From Mycolicibacterium arenosum (GTDB lineage Bacteria; Actinomycetota; Actinomycetes; Mycobacteriales; Mycobacteriaceae), in NCBI RefSeq assembly GCF_024320865.1, contig NZ_JANDBD010000007.1, positions 248,001 through 312,000 on the forward strand: a stretch of 64,000 nucleotides of DNA. The letters are read 5' to 3'. Of the stretch, positions 41,111 to 50,355 are shown one piece after another (position 1 is the first letter of the stretch; every line of letters starts with the position of its first letter). Under the pieces are notes generated by a model, which searched no databases, was not told the origin of the DNA, and saw only the letters and a program-made list of their open reading frames with translations. The translations under genes were made by a program, and so were the position numbers.

Positions 41111-42063
41111 CGTGTCAAGGGGAGGCACGCCGCGATGCGCTCGATCCACCACCGCCTGCGGTCGGCGGGCGCGGCCAGTGCGGCCAGCCGCGCCGGATCG
41201 GGGACGACGGGCCGGACCGGAAGCGCGCCGTCGACGAGCACCAGCGGATCGGCGACGTCCTCGACGAACAACCCGCCGGTGCCCAGACCGCACGCGTGCC
41301 GCAGCTCGGGTAGGCACGCCGCGGCGAGCAGTCCGCGCGACATGCCGACCGCGGAGTCCAGCGCGCTCGACACGACGATCGGCACGTCGATCTGAGAGGC
41401 GATGTGCAGCAACGGCGTCACCCCGCCGAGCGGTGCCACCTTCACCACCGCGACGTCGGCGGCGCGGGATCGCACGACGTACAGCGGGTCGTCGGCCTTG
41501 CGGATGCTCTCGTCGGCGGCGACGCGAACGTCGATCTTCGCGCGCAACTCGGCGAGCTCGGGCACGGTCGCACACGGCTGCTCGAGGTACTCCAGCGGGC
41601 CGTCGGCGGTCAGCGCCGTGGCGGCCGCGACGGCCTCGGGCACCGTCCACCCGCCGTTGGCGTCGACCCGAACCGTGGGCACCAGCGCGCGCACCGCGTT
41701 CACCCGTGCGACGTCGTCGGCGAGGGTCTGCCCCCTCTCCGCCACCTTGACCTTGGCGGTCCGCGCGCCGGGGAACCGCGCCAGCACGTCGGGCACCCGC
41801 TCGGCCTCGACGGCGGGCACCGTGGCGTTGATCGGGATGGCATCGCGCACCGCCGGCGGCGACGGCTCGTAGGCGGCCTCGATACCCGCGGCCAGCCAGT
41901 GCGCCGCCTCGGCGGGTCCGTACTCGGGGAACGCCCCGAACTCCCCCCAGCCGGCGGGTCCCTGGAACAGCGCCACCTCGCGGACGTCGATGCCGCGGAA
42001 GCGCACCCGCATCGGCAGCGCGACCACGTGCAGGCGGTCGAGGAGGTCGTCGAGCGTCGGCAC
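41107..42063 (-). CDS. menC: o-succinylbenzoate synthase
   Basis: 318 residues, enolase superfamily. FRGIDVREVALFQGPAGWGEFGAFPEYG in the capping domain, TAKVKVAE (catalytic Lys), VRVDANGGW and EQPC (metal ligands Asp and Glu), VAADES (third ligand), and VVKVAPLGGV with the second catalytic Lys. It dehydrates SHCHC to OSB. Corresponds to Rv0553. GTG start. Here it is separated from bpoC and menD by an inserted block (36992-41106) that M. tuberculosis lacks. Confidence 0.95.
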   Translation of the reverse strand: MPTLDDLLDRLHVVALPMRVRFRGIDVREVALFQGPAGWGEFGAFPEYGPAEAAHWLAAGIEAAYEPSPPAVRDAIPINATVPAVEAERVPDVLARFPGARTAKVKVAERGQTLADDVARVNAVRALVPTVRVDANGGWTVPEAVAAATALTADGPLEYLEQPCATVPELAELRAKIDVRVAADESIRKADDPLYVVRSRAADVAVVKVAPLGGVTPLLHIASQIDVPIVVSSALDSAVGMSRGLLAAACLPELRHACGLGTGGLFVEDVADPLVLVDGALPVRPVVPDPARLAALAAPADRRRWWIERIAACLPLTR

Positions 42064-42085
42064 GTCCCCAGTCTGCCCGCGACTC

Positions 42086-42128
42086 GGAATCTGACGACGG
42101 AAAAGGCGCTTTCGCGTCGTCAGATTCC
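42086..42128. terminator. perfect 14-bp stem hairpin between FadD and menC
   Basis: GGAATCTGACGACG (42086-42099) pairs with CGTCGTCAGATTCC (42115-42128); an inner GAAA/TTTC extends the stem. It sits between two genes on the same strand, so it could end the FadD transcript before menC. It shares ATCTGACGACG with the hairpin at 28600. Confidence 0.6.
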
Positions 42129-42135
42129 AACTCGG

Positions 42136-43698
42136 CTAGACCTTGCGGCCGGCGTTCTCCCAGTGCGGCTGACGCAGGTCCTTCTTGAGGATCTTGCCGG
42201 TGGGGTTGCGCGGCAACTCGTCGAGGATGTCGACGGTCTTCGGGCACTTGTAGCCGGCCAGCCGCTCGCGGGCGAACGCGATGATGTCCGCTTCGGTGGC
42301 GTCACCCTCCAGCGCGACAACGGCTTTCACGGCCTCACCCCACTTCTCGTCGGGAATGCCGATGACCGCGACCTCGGCGATCGCCGGGTGTTCGGCCAGT
42401 ACGCGCTCGACCTCGATCGAGTAGACGTTCTCCCCGCCGGTGATGATCATGTCCTTCAACCGGTCCTCGACGAAGATGTAACCGTCCTCGTCGACGCGGC
42501 CGATGTCGCCGGTGCGGAACCAGCCGTCCTCGGTGATGGCCTCGGCGGTCGCTTCGGGCTTGTTGTGGTAGCCCTTCATCAACTGCTTTGTGCGGAACCA
42601 CAATTCACCCTGCTCGCCCTGCTTGACGTCCTCGAGGGTGTCCGGGTCCACCACCCGCACCTCGGCCCCCGGCACCAGCCGGCCGGCGCTGACCATCCGC
42701 TCCTCGTTGCCGTTTCGATGGTCCTCGGGCGCGAGCAGGCTGATGACGCCGCCGACCTCGGTCAGCCCGTAGGCCTGGATGAAGTCGGTGTCCGGCCACG
42801 CCTCGAGCGCCTGGCGCAGCAGTGGCAGCGGCATGGGCGAGGCGCCGTACCCGTAGGTCTTCAACGCGCTGAACAGCTTGACCGCGTCGGGCCCGATCTC
42901 GAGCACCTTGGCCAGCACCGCGGGCACCAGGAAGGTCCGGTTGGCACCCGCCAGGATGCCTGCGGCGAGCTGCGCCCCGTCGACGTCGCGCGTCATGTAG
43001 CTGGCGATGCCCTCGTGCAGACCGAGCTGCATGTACGACGTGCCGCCGACGTGGAACAGCGGCATGGCGACGAGGTTCTTGTCGTCCGCGTCCATCTCCC
43101 AGCCGTCGAACGCGTTGACGGTGTGCGCGATGAGGTTGGCCTGGGTGAGCGAGACGCCCTTGGGCCTGCCGGTGGTCCCCGACGAGTACATGATGATGCA
43201 GACGTCGTCGGGTTCCACGTCGGGCGAGCGGTCCACCGGTGTCGCCGCCGCGAGCATCGCCTCGTACTCGTCACCGTCCTTGCCGTCGGGCGTCAGTTCG
43301 ATGAGGTGCTCGACGTTCGGCAGCTTGTCGCGGATCTTCTCGATGCCGGGCTTCAGCTCGGTGCCGACGATCAGCAGCTTGGCGCCGCAGTCGTTCAGTA
43401 CGTAGTCCATCTCATCGGCGGCGAGGCGGAAGTTGATGATCGCGGTCGCCGCCCCCAAAGAGGCTGCGGCCAGCACCGTTTCGGCGCACGCCGGGTGATT
43501 CTTGTCGAGGAACGCGATGACGTCGCCGCGGCCGACACCCCGGTCGGCGAGGGCGCCCGCGAGGTGGCGGATGCGGTCGTACCACTGCGACCACGTCCAG
43601 GTGCGTTCCAGGAAGGTGATGGCCTCGGCATCGGGTTTGGTCTTCGCCCAGTGGGCGGTTCGCTCGTCGAGGAAACGGGGTTCGGGCAACGCTGACAT
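42136..43698 (-). CDS. acyl-CoA synthetase (FadD)
   Basis: 520 residues, ANL family. P-loop CIIMYSSGTTGRPKGVSLTQANL, GYGASPMPLPLLRQALEAW, QAYGLTEVGGVISLL, WFRTGDIGRVDEDGYIFVEDRLKDMIITGGENVYSIEVE and the C-terminal Lys loop NPTGKILKKDLR. It activates a carboxylic acid to AMP then CoA ester. The substrate is unknown; it is not menE, which lies at the right edge, and it differs from FadD8 at 46281. It lies between menC and the amidohydrolase on the same strand. Confidence 0.93.
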   Translation of the reverse strand: MSALPEPRFLDERTAHWAKTKPDAEAITFLERTWTWSQWYDRIRHLAGALADRGVGRGDVIAFLDKNHPACAETVLAAASLGAATAIINFRLAADEMDYVLNDCGAKLLIVGTELKPGIEKIRDKLPNVEHLIELTPDGKDGDEYEAMLAAATPVDRSPDVEPDDVCIIMYSSGTTGRPKGVSLTQANLIAHTVNAFDGWEMDADDKNLVAMPLFHVGGTSYMQLGLHEGIASYMTRDVDGAQLAAGILAGANRTFLVPAVLAKVLEIGPDAVKLFSALKTYGYGASPMPLPLLRQALEAWPDTDFIQAYGLTEVGGVISLLAPEDHRNGNEERMVSAGRLVPGAEVRVVDPDTLEDVKQGEQGELWFRTKQLMKGYHNKPEATAEAITEDGWFRTGDIGRVDEDGYIFVEDRLKDMIITGGENVYSIEVERVLAEHPAIAEVAVIGIPDEKWGEAVKAVVALEGDATEADIIAFARERLAGYKCPKTVDILDELPRNPTGKILKKDLRQPHWENAGRKV

Positions 43699-43729
43699 GA
43701 CGCAAAGCCTGTCATGACAACACCGGTTG

Positions 43730-45337
43730 TCAACTCGCTTTCGCGTAAACCCGCTTGCCCGCCAGGTACGTCGCGAGGACGTCGAGGTCGGCGATGGTAT
43801 CCGGCGGGACCGCCCGCGGATCGGCCGACAGCACGACCAGGTCCGCGTACTTGCCGACCTCCAGCGAGCCGATGACGTCGTCGGCGAACAACTGCCACGC
43901 CGCGTCGATGGTCTGCGCGCGAATCGCCTGCTCGACGGTCAGCCGCTCGTCGGGTGCCAGCACGCGGCCGCTGGGCGCCGTCCTGGTCACCGCGACCGAC
44001 ATGTTCCGCAGCGGCTCCTCCGGCGTCACCGGCGGGTCGTTGTGCAACGAGATCTTCATGCCGGTCTTCACGGCCGACCCGGCGGGCATCCAGCGCGAGC
44101 CGTGCTCGGGACCGAACAGCCCGTCGACGAGGACGTCACCCCAGTAGTGGATCTGGTCGACGAAGATGCTGCAGGTGACCCCGAGATCGTGGGCGCGCTG
44201 CAGCTGCTCCGGCGAGATGGCACCGACGTGCTCGAGCCGCAGCCGGTGATCGGGCCGCGGATGTGCCTGCAGCGCTTGCTCGTACACGTCGAGGATGGTG
44301 TCGACCCCGTTGTCGCCCTGCACGTGGCACGCCATCTGCCAACCCAGCGGCAGGTACGCTTCGACGATCTCGTGCAGCTGCTCACGCGTGTAGTTGGCGT
44401 GGCCGCACGAGCCCGGCGTGACGCCGATGGCGCGGGTCGCCTCGGTGTCGAGGTAGGGGAACGTGAGGTCGATGTTGCCGATCCAGGGTGATCCGTCGAC
44501 CCAGATCTTGATGCCGACCTGCTTCACGACATCGTCGCCGTTGTCGAGGCTGGAATCGGTGGACAGCGCCGCCGTCGACATCTCGTAGGTGCGCAACCGG
44601 ACGGTCAGCTCGGGGCGCAGCGCGTCGAGGGCCGGCTGGAACGACGGGTCGAACGCCATCTCCGAGCACGTCGTCAACCCGGCCCGGTTCAGCCGTGCAC
44701 ATTCGGCGAGCAGCATCGCCGGGTAGCCGTTCGGATCGATCGCACCGCCGATCAACGAGAACACCGCGCCGGTCTCCTCGGCCGTCCCGTCCAACTCGCC
44801 GTCGGCGGCGCGGCCGTACTTGGCGCCCTTCGGGTCCGGGGTGTCACGGGTCAGCCCGTTCGCGTGTGCGGCGGCGGTGTTGAAGTACGCCTTGTGGCCC
44901 GAATTGTGGATGATCACCAGCGGGGTCTTCGGCGCCTGCGCGTCGAGCCACGCCAGCGTCGGCTCGGGCAGCCCGAGCTGCAGCAGCGGATCCCACCCGT
45001 TGAGATAGGCGCCCTCCGCCCCGCGGTTGCGCACCTCGGCCCGGATGGCGGCCAGCACCTCACCGGAGCTTCGCATCGTGACGGGCCGGATGTCGACGAT
45101 GCGCTGGGCCAGCACGATCGCCTCCATCAGCGGGTGGCCGTGCGCCTCGACGAAACCGGGCATCACGCAGCCGTCGCCGAGTTCAACGACGTCGGTGTCG
45201 GGGCCGCGGTGCGGCTCCACGTCGGCCCTGGATCCGACGGCGACGATGCGGCCGTCGGTCACCGCCAGCGCTTCAGCGGTGGGTTGGGCATCGTCGACGG
45301 TCAGAACGGTTCCGAAAATCACCAGGTCAGCAGGCAC
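43730..45337 (-). CDS. amidohydrolase family 3 (Rv0552 homolog)
   Basis: 535 residues. MPADLVIFGTVLTVDDAQPTAEALAVTDGRIVAVGSRADV, metal-binding VMPGFVEAHGHPLMEA, KIWVDGSPWIGNIDLTFPYLDTE, WQMACHVQGDNGVDTILDVYEQAL, RLEHVGAISPEQLQRAHDLGVTCS, SLHNDPPVTPEEPL and a C-terminal KYADLVVLSADP. Matches Rv0552 in length and context next to menC. Likely a cytosolic metal-dependent amidase; substrate not established. GTG start. Confidence 0.9.
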   Translation of the reverse strand: MPADLVIFGTVLTVDDAQPTAEALAVTDGRIVAVGSRADVEPHRGPDTDVVELGDGCVMPGFVEAHGHPLMEAIVLAQRIVDIRPVTMRSSGEVLAAIRAEVRNRGAEGAYLNGWDPLLQLGLPEPTLAWLDAQAPKTPLVIIHNSGHKAYFNTAAAHANGLTRDTPDPKGAKYGRAADGELDGTAEETGAVFSLIGGAIDPNGYPAMLLAECARLNRAGLTTCSEMAFDPSFQPALDALRPELTVRLRTYEMSTAALSTDSSLDNGDDVVKQVGIKIWVDGSPWIGNIDLTFPYLDTEATRAIGVTPGSCGHANYTREQLHEIVEAYLPLGWQMACHVQGDNGVDTILDVYEQALQAHPRPDHRLRLEHVGAISPEQLQRAHDLGVTCSIFVDQIHYWGDVLVDGLFGPEHGSRWMPAGSAVKTGMKISLHNDPPVTPEEPLRNMSVAVTRTAPSGRVLAPDERLTVEQAIRAQTIDAAWQLFADDVIGSLEVGKYADLVVLSADPRAVPPDTIADLDVLATYLAGKRVYAKAS

Positions 45338-45455
45338 GGGGAAATTCTTTCAAGAAAAGTTCGCGGCCCGTGTCGATTTCGGGGGGTTGCCGTTCGACGT
45401 CATTGCGAAGGCAGGATGGGGAAGAGCCCCTCCCGCACACCCGAAGGAGATGGAA

Positions 45456-45920
45456 ATGGCGCGTTACATGCTGATCATGCGGTCCACCCCCGAGGCCGAG
45501 GCCCTGATGGCGGAGCAGGAGATCGACTTCGACGAGATCATCGAGTCGATGGGCCGGTTCAACGAGGAGCTCATCAAGGCCGGCGTCATGCTGGCCGGCG
45601 AGGGACTGACCGGGCCGGAGGACGGCTTCGTCGTCGACTTCAACCAGGACCCGCCCGTCGTCACCGACGGCCCGTACACCGAGGCCAAGGAGCTGTTCAA
45701 CGGCTTCTGGCTGCTGGAGGTGTCCTCCAAGGAGGAGGCCAAGCAGTGGGCGCGCAAGGTGCCGCTCGGTCCGGGCGTGAAGCTCGAGGTGCGGAAGGTC
45801 TCCGACTCCGCCGACTTCCCGATGGACAACCCGTGGATAAAGAAGGAGATCCAGTGGCGTGCCGAGCTCGCCGAGAAGATCGCGGTGCAGGCTCGGGCCG
45901 AGGCGGACAGGCTCCTGTGA
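45456..45920 (+). CDS. YCII-related (DGPF) domain protein
   Basis: 154 residues. MARYMLIMRSTPEAEALM opening, then the DGPF-type motif VTDGPYTEAKELFNGFWLLEV and ARKVPLGPGVKLEVRKV. CGAAGGAGA is the ribosome-binding site. DGPF proteins are the typical genomic partners of ECF42 sigma factors; here such a sigma factor lies 4.4 kb downstream at 50356. The chemistry of YCII domains is not settled. It is divergent from the amidohydrolase. Confidence 0.9.
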   Translation: MARYMLIMRSTPEAEALMAEQEIDFDEIIESMGRFNEELIKAGVMLAGEGLTGPEDGFVVDFNQDPPVVTDGPYTEAKELFNGFWLLEVSSKEEAKQWARKVPLGPGVKLEVRKVSDSADFPMDNPWIKKEIQWRAELAEKIAVQARAEADRLL

Positions 45921-45968
45921 TTTCAGCGCGCTTGTCCGGCCTCGGCTCGGAGTAGCGCGCCCGAATCG

Positions 45969-46214
45969 CTACGTGGCGCGGATCCGGATGGGTCCGCGCC
46001 ACGTCGCGTCCGGGTCCAGCACCTCACCCCTCTGCGTGATCTCGACCTCGCCGGCCCGCGCGAGGTCGCGGGCGGCGGCGCGCGCGTCGTCCATCAGGTC
46101 GCGCCAGTCGTCACCGCCGATGGCCCGCGCGGCGTCCGATGGGCAGATCGACTTCGCAGGTCCGCGCTGCCTGGCGAGGTCCAGGATCACGGCCTTCAGA
46201 CGGTCCTCGCTCAC
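45969..46214 (-). CDS. DUF3253 family protein
   Basis: 81 residues from the GTG at 46214. RLKAVILDLARQRGPAKSICPSDAARAIGGDDWRDLMDDARAAARDLARAGEVEITQRGEVLDPDATWRGPIRIR is the entire DUF3253 winged-helix-like domain. The frame is open to 46322 but earlier codons would overlap the fadD8 promoter and start, and contain no better start. Possible nucleic-acid-binding role; unproven. Confidence 0.8.
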   Translation of the reverse strand: MSEDRLKAVILDLARQRGPAKSICPSDAARAIGGDDWRDLMDDARAAARDLARAGEVEITQRGEVLDPDATWRGPIRIRAT

Positions 46215-46268
46215 GAGTCCAGGGAAGCCCGCTGCGACGGCCCTTGAAACCGTTTCTGTAACACGTTC

Positions 46269-46281
46269 TAATCTGAGGTTA
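46269..46281 (+). promoter_or_regulatory. -10 element of leaderless fadD8
   Basis: TAATCT at 46269-46274 is followed by six bases and the ATG of fadD8. It also lies 55 bp in front of the divergent DUF3253 start. Confidence 0.55.
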
Positions 46282-47882
46282 TGAGTGACGACCTGCTGCG
46301 CCATCCCATCCACTCCGGACACCTCACGGTCGGCGCGCTGAAGCGCAACAAGGACAGGCCGGTGCTGTTCCTCGGCGACACCACGCTGACCGGTGGCGAG
46401 CTGGCCGAACGCATCAGCCAGTACATTCAGGCCTTCGAGGCGCTGGGCGCGGGCAGCGGGAGTGCGACCGGCCTGCTGTCGCTGAACCGGCCCGAGGTGC
46501 TGATGATCATCGGCGCGGGCCAGACGCAGGGTTACCGGCGCACGGCACTACACCCTCTCGGCTCACTCGACGACCACGCCTACGTGCTGAACGACGCGGG
46601 CGTCACGTCGCTGATCATCGATCCGAACCCGATGTTCGTCGAGCGCGCGCTGGGGCTGCTCGAGAAGGTGCCCGGCCTCAAGCAGGTGCTGACGATCGGC
46701 CCGGTCCCCTCGGAGTTGGCCGACGTTGCGGTCGACCTGAACGCCGAGGCCGCCAAGTACACGCCGAAACCTCTGGTGGCCGCGGACCTGCCGCCGGATC
46801 ACATCGGCGGCATGGCCTACACCGGCGGGACGACCGGCAAGCCGAAGGGCGTCATCGGCACCGTGCAGTCGATCACCACCATGACGACGATCCAGCTCTG
46901 CGAGTGGGAGTGGCCGGAGCATCCGAAGTTCCTGATGTGCACACCGCTGTCACACGCGGGGGCGGCGTTCTTCGTGCCGACGCTCATCAAGGGCGGCGAA
47001 CTCGTCGTGCTGACGAAGTTCGACCCGGCCGAGGTGCTGCGGGTGATCGAGGAGCAGAAGATCACCGCCACGATGCTGGTGCCGTCGATGATCTACGCGC
47101 TGATGGACCACCCGGATTCGCACACCCGTGACCTGTCGTCGCTGGAAACGGTGTACTACGGCGCCTCGGCGATGAACCCGGTGCGACTGAAGGAGGCCAT
47201 CGCCCGCTTCGGCCCGATCTTCGCGCAGTACTACGGGCAGTCCGAGGCGCCGATGGTCATCACCTACCTGGCCAAGGGCGATCATGACGAGAAGCGGCTC
47301 ACCTCGTGCGGGCGTCCGACGGTGTTCGCGCGGACGGCGCTGCTCGACGAGAACGGCAAGCAGGTCGCGCAGGGCGAGGTGGGCGAGATCTGCGTGTCCG
47401 GTCCGCTGGTGTCCGGCGGCTACTGGAACAAGCCCGAGGCGACGGCCGAGACGTTCCGCGACGGCTGGATGCACACCGGCGACGTGGCCCGCGAAGACGA
47501 GGACGGCTTCTGGTACATCGTCGACCGGACCAAGGACATGATCGTCACCGGCGGGTTCAACGTCTTCCCGCGCGAGGTGGAAGACGTTGTCGCCGAACAT
47601 CCTTCGATCGCGCAGGTGTGCGTCATCGGCACCCCCGACGAGAAGTGGGGCGAGGCCGTGACCGCCGTCGTCGTGCTGCGGCCCGACGCTGATTCGTCCG
47701 AGGCCGCGGTCGCGACGATGACCGCCGAGATCCAGGCCGCGGTCAAGGAGCGCAAGGGGTCGGTGCAGTCCCCCAAGCAGGTGATCGTCGTCGACTCGGT
47801 GCCGGTGACCGCGCTCGGCAAGCCCGACAAGAAGGCCGTGCGCAAGCAGTTCTGGGAGGGCAGCGACCGCGCGATCGGGTAG
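46281..47882 (+). CDS. fadD8: fatty-acid-CoA ligase FadD8
   Basis: 533 residues, ANL family. MSDDLLRHPIHSGHLTVGALKRNKDRPVLFLGDTTLTGGELAERISQYIQAFEALGAG opening, P-loop MAYTGGTTGKPKGVIG, YYGQSEAPMVITYL, GWMHTGDVAREDEDGFWYIVDRTKDMIVTGGFNVFPREVEDV and GKPDKKAVRKQFWEG. Strong match to my recollection of Rv0551c in sequence and position. Fatty acyl adenylation and CoA transfer; chain-length preference unknown. It is followed by a bidirectional hairpin at 47895-47933. Confidence 0.92.
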   Translation: MSDDLLRHPIHSGHLTVGALKRNKDRPVLFLGDTTLTGGELAERISQYIQAFEALGAGSGSATGLLSLNRPEVLMIIGAGQTQGYRRTALHPLGSLDDHAYVLNDAGVTSLIIDPNPMFVERALGLLEKVPGLKQVLTIGPVPSELADVAVDLNAEAAKYTPKPLVAADLPPDHIGGMAYTGGTTGKPKGVIGTVQSITTMTTIQLCEWEWPEHPKFLMCTPLSHAGAAFFVPTLIKGGELVVLTKFDPAEVLRVIEEQKITATMLVPSMIYALMDHPDSHTRDLSSLETVYYGASAMNPVRLKEAIARFGPIFAQYYGQSEAPMVITYLAKGDHDEKRLTSCGRPTVFARTALLDENGKQVAQGEVGEICVSGPLVSGGYWNKPEATAETFRDGWMHTGDVAREDEDGFWYIVDRTKDMIVTGGFNVFPREVEDVVAEHPSIAQVCVIGTPDEKWGEAVTAVVVLRPDADSSEAAVATMTAEIQAAVKERKGSVQSPKQVIVVDSVPVTALGKPDKKAVRKQFWEGSDRAIG

Positions 47883-47894
47883 CCGCCAACGTCG

Positions 47895-47933
47895 AGGTAT
47901 GCGCGAGAATTCGTCGGAAACTCGCGCATACCT
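47895..47933. terminator. perfect 13-bp stem hairpin between convergent fadD8 and MFS genes
   Basis: AGGTATGCGCGAG (47895-47907) pairs with CTCGCGCATACCT (47921-47933); a further few base pairs outside (ACGT) extend it. It directly abuts the stop codon of the MFS gene on the other strand and can serve both transcripts. Confidence 0.7.
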
Positions 47934-49041
47934 TCACGTTCGGCGAGTGAGGGCGAGGGTGAACGCCAGGGCAACCACCGCCGCGACGCCGAACAGCACC
48001 CCGAAGTCCCCCGCCGACGCACTCGCCGAACCCAGCGCGGTGACGGCTGCGGCCCCGGCGAGTGCGCCACCGACGAAGAACGCCACCGCGATGGTGCGGC
48101 CCTGCGGGGCGACGCTGGTGGCCCACGCCTGCAGCGGCGCATGCGTGGCGGCGAAGCCCGCGCCGAGCAGCACTGCAGCGATCAACATGCCGGGGATCCC
48201 CGGCTCGACGGCCGCGATCGTCAGGGCGCCGGTCAGCGCCGCGCCGCCGACCACCATCATGCGGCGGCGGGACCAACCGCTGGTCTGCACCCACCGACTC
48301 GCGACGACGACGCCGAGGCCGAACACCCCGACGGACAATCCCGCGACGGCGTACCCGGTGCCGAGGCGCTCGAGCGCGGCCGGGAAGTACGTCAGCGAGC
48401 CGTGCACGACGCCCCCCCTCGACGACGGCGAGCACCACGACCAGCGCGACCGACGGCGTCATCGCGTGCCGCACCGCGTCGAACACCCGCGGTCGGCCCG
48501 GTGGCGCGGGCGTCGTCGTGCGCAGCAGCGCGACCGCCAGCACCGCGGACACCGCCGCCGACGCCACCACGGCCGCGCGCCACATGTCGACGTGCGCGGC
48601 GGCGGCGCCCGCGACGCTCGCCACCAGCGTGCCCAGGTAGATGCCGCCCATCAGGCTCGACGTGCCGCGCCGTTCGTCACCCGGAAGTGCCTCGCCGACC
48701 CACACCAGGGACGCGGGGATGACGCCCGCCAGCACCGCCCCCGACACGGCGCGGGCGGCGATCACCACATCGGGGCCGGGCGCCGCCGCACAGACCGCGC
48801 CCGCGACGGCCGCCACCGCCAGCGCCAGCCGCACGACCGCGATACGCCCCAGCCGATCGGAGATCATCGCCCACACCGGCTGCATCAGCCCGTACAGCAG
48901 GTAGTACAGCGTCGCGGCCGAGCTCATCACCACCAGCGAGACGTCGAAGCCGGCGGCGATGGGCAGCAGCAGAACCGGCGTGATGAACCGGTCGTAGGAG
49001 CTGACGAACGCCGCGGCCTGCAGTCGGCGAAGCGTCGTCAC
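47934..49041 (-). pseudogene. MFS transporter with a +1 frameshift in a G7 run
   Basis: The N-terminal two thirds (TTLRRLQAAAFVSSYDRFITPVLLLPIAAGFDVSL...) run in one frame to LAVVEGG; the remainder (HGSLTYFPAALERLGTGYAVAGLSVGVFGLG... to ALTRRT) is in another. The break is at a C7 run at 48412-48418 (G7 on the coding strand). Taking one G out gives VVEGGVVHGSLTYFPAAL and a normal ~368-residue, 12-helix MFS protein. It is therefore a single-base homopolymer indel, real or a sequencing error. Substrate unknown. Starts with GTG, divergent from the CynX-like gene. Confidence 0.85.
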
Positions 49042-49156
49042 ACGCGTTCAGTCTGCTGACCGGCGGCGCCGAGCCGCATCACGGATTGCGGACGGAATCA
49101 CGACCGCCGACCACCGAATGCGTGAGCGGCCGACGGCGGCTGGCACAGTGAACGGA

Positions 49157-50350
49157 ATGGCCGACAACCGTCTCGACGAACGCACCACGGTCGTCGCGGG
49201 TGGCGCCCTTCTCGCGATCGCCGTGGCCGCCGCGGCGCTCAACCTGCGGCCCGCCGTCACCAGCGTCGCGCCGCTGCTCGGCGAGATGCGCGACACCCTC
49301 GGCACGTCGGCCACCTGGGCGGGCGTCCTGACGTCGCTCCCGCCGCTGTGCTTCGCCGCCGCGGGACTGGCCGCGCCGCGACTGTGTGAGCGGATCGGCC
49401 TGGGCCGGACGATCTCGGTGGCGCTGGTCCTGCTCACCGCGGGGCTGGCCGTGCGCGCCGTCGACGGGCCGTACCTGATGCTCGGCGCCACGCTCGCCGC
49501 GTGCGCGGGCATCGCGTTGGCCAACGTGCTCATCCCCGTCGTCATCAAGGGTTCGTTCCCGGCCCGCATCGGTCTGATGACGGGCATCTACACCGCGGCG
49601 CTGCAGGGCGGTGGCGCCCTCGGGTCGGCGGTGGCGCCTGCCACCGAGGACGTGCTGGGCGGATGGCGGCAGGCCCTCGCGGTGTGGGCGGTGCTCGCGT
49701 TCGTCGCGCTGCTGATCTGGATTCCGGCGTCGCGGCGGCACCGCGCCACCTGGAACTCCGAACTCAGTCGGAGCACGGGCCGACGCTCGCTGCTGCGCAA
49801 CCGGCTGGCGTGGTCGGTCACGCTGTTCTTCGGCTGCCAGGGCTTCGTCGCCTACATCGTGATGGGCTGGCTGCCACAGGTTTTCATCGACAACGGCATC
49901 GGCAAGCTCGAAGCGGGCACACTCGTCGGGCTCATCTCGCTGATGGGCGTGCCGGTCGCGCTCGTCATCACCCCGCTCGCGGCCCGCAGCGCGGGGCAGA
50001 GCCGGTGGATCGTCGCGCTCGGCGTCGTCGGGGCGGCGGGTGTCGTCGGGATGCTCGTCGATCCCGCGGCCGCCCCGTGGGTGTGGAGCGTGCTGATCGG
50101 CGTGGGCATGAGCGCGTTCTCGCTGGCGCTCGCGGTTATCGCGCTGCGCGCCCGCGACGCCGAGGACACCGCGCAACTGTCCGGCATGGCACAGGGTTTC
50201 GGCTATCTGATCGCGAGCACCGGGCCGTTCCTGTTCGGTCTGCTGCACGACGTCTCGCACGGCTGGACGGTGCCGTTCATCATGTTCCTCGTCGTGTACG
50301 CCGTCCAGATCGTCGCCGGGGCGGCGGCGGGCCGCGACCGTTACGTCTGA
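49157..50350 (+). CDS. CynX/NimT-like MFS transporter
   Basis: 397 residues, about 12 hydrophobic helices. LNLRPAVTSVAPLLGEMRDTLG is the typical TM1 region of the CynX/NimT (cyanate/nitroimidazole) subfamily, followed by AACAGIALANVLIPVVIKGSFPARIGLMTGIYTAALQGGGALGSAVA. ATG at 49157 lies seven bases after a CACAGT hexamer; GTG at 49148 is also possible. It is immediately followed, 5 bp after its stop, by the ECF sigma gene on the same strand. Substrate not known. Confidence 0.88.
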   Translation: MADNRLDERTTVVAGGALLAIAVAAAALNLRPAVTSVAPLLGEMRDTLGTSATWAGVLTSLPPLCFAAAGLAAPRLCERIGLGRTISVALVLLTAGLAVRAVDGPYLMLGATLAACAGIALANVLIPVVIKGSFPARIGLMTGIYTAALQGGGALGSAVAPATEDVLGGWRQALAVWAVLAFVALLIWIPASRRHRATWNSELSRSTGRRSLLRNRLAWSVTLFFGCQGFVAYIVMGWLPQVFIDNGIGKLEAGTLVGLISLMGVPVALVITPLAARSAGQSRWIVALGVVGAAGVVGMLVDPAAAPWVWSVLIGVGMSAFSLALAVIALRARDAEDTAQLSGMAQGFGYLIASTGPFLFGLLHDVSHGWTVPFIMFLVVYAVQIVAGAAAGRDRYV

Positions 50351-50355
50351 CTACG

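Noticed and set aside
42136..43698. The FadD next to menC as menE
   Set aside because: It is a generic long ANL ligase of 520 aa, whereas the short MenE-like ligase with matching N-terminus begins at 63723 next to DUF3349, as in M. tuberculosis.
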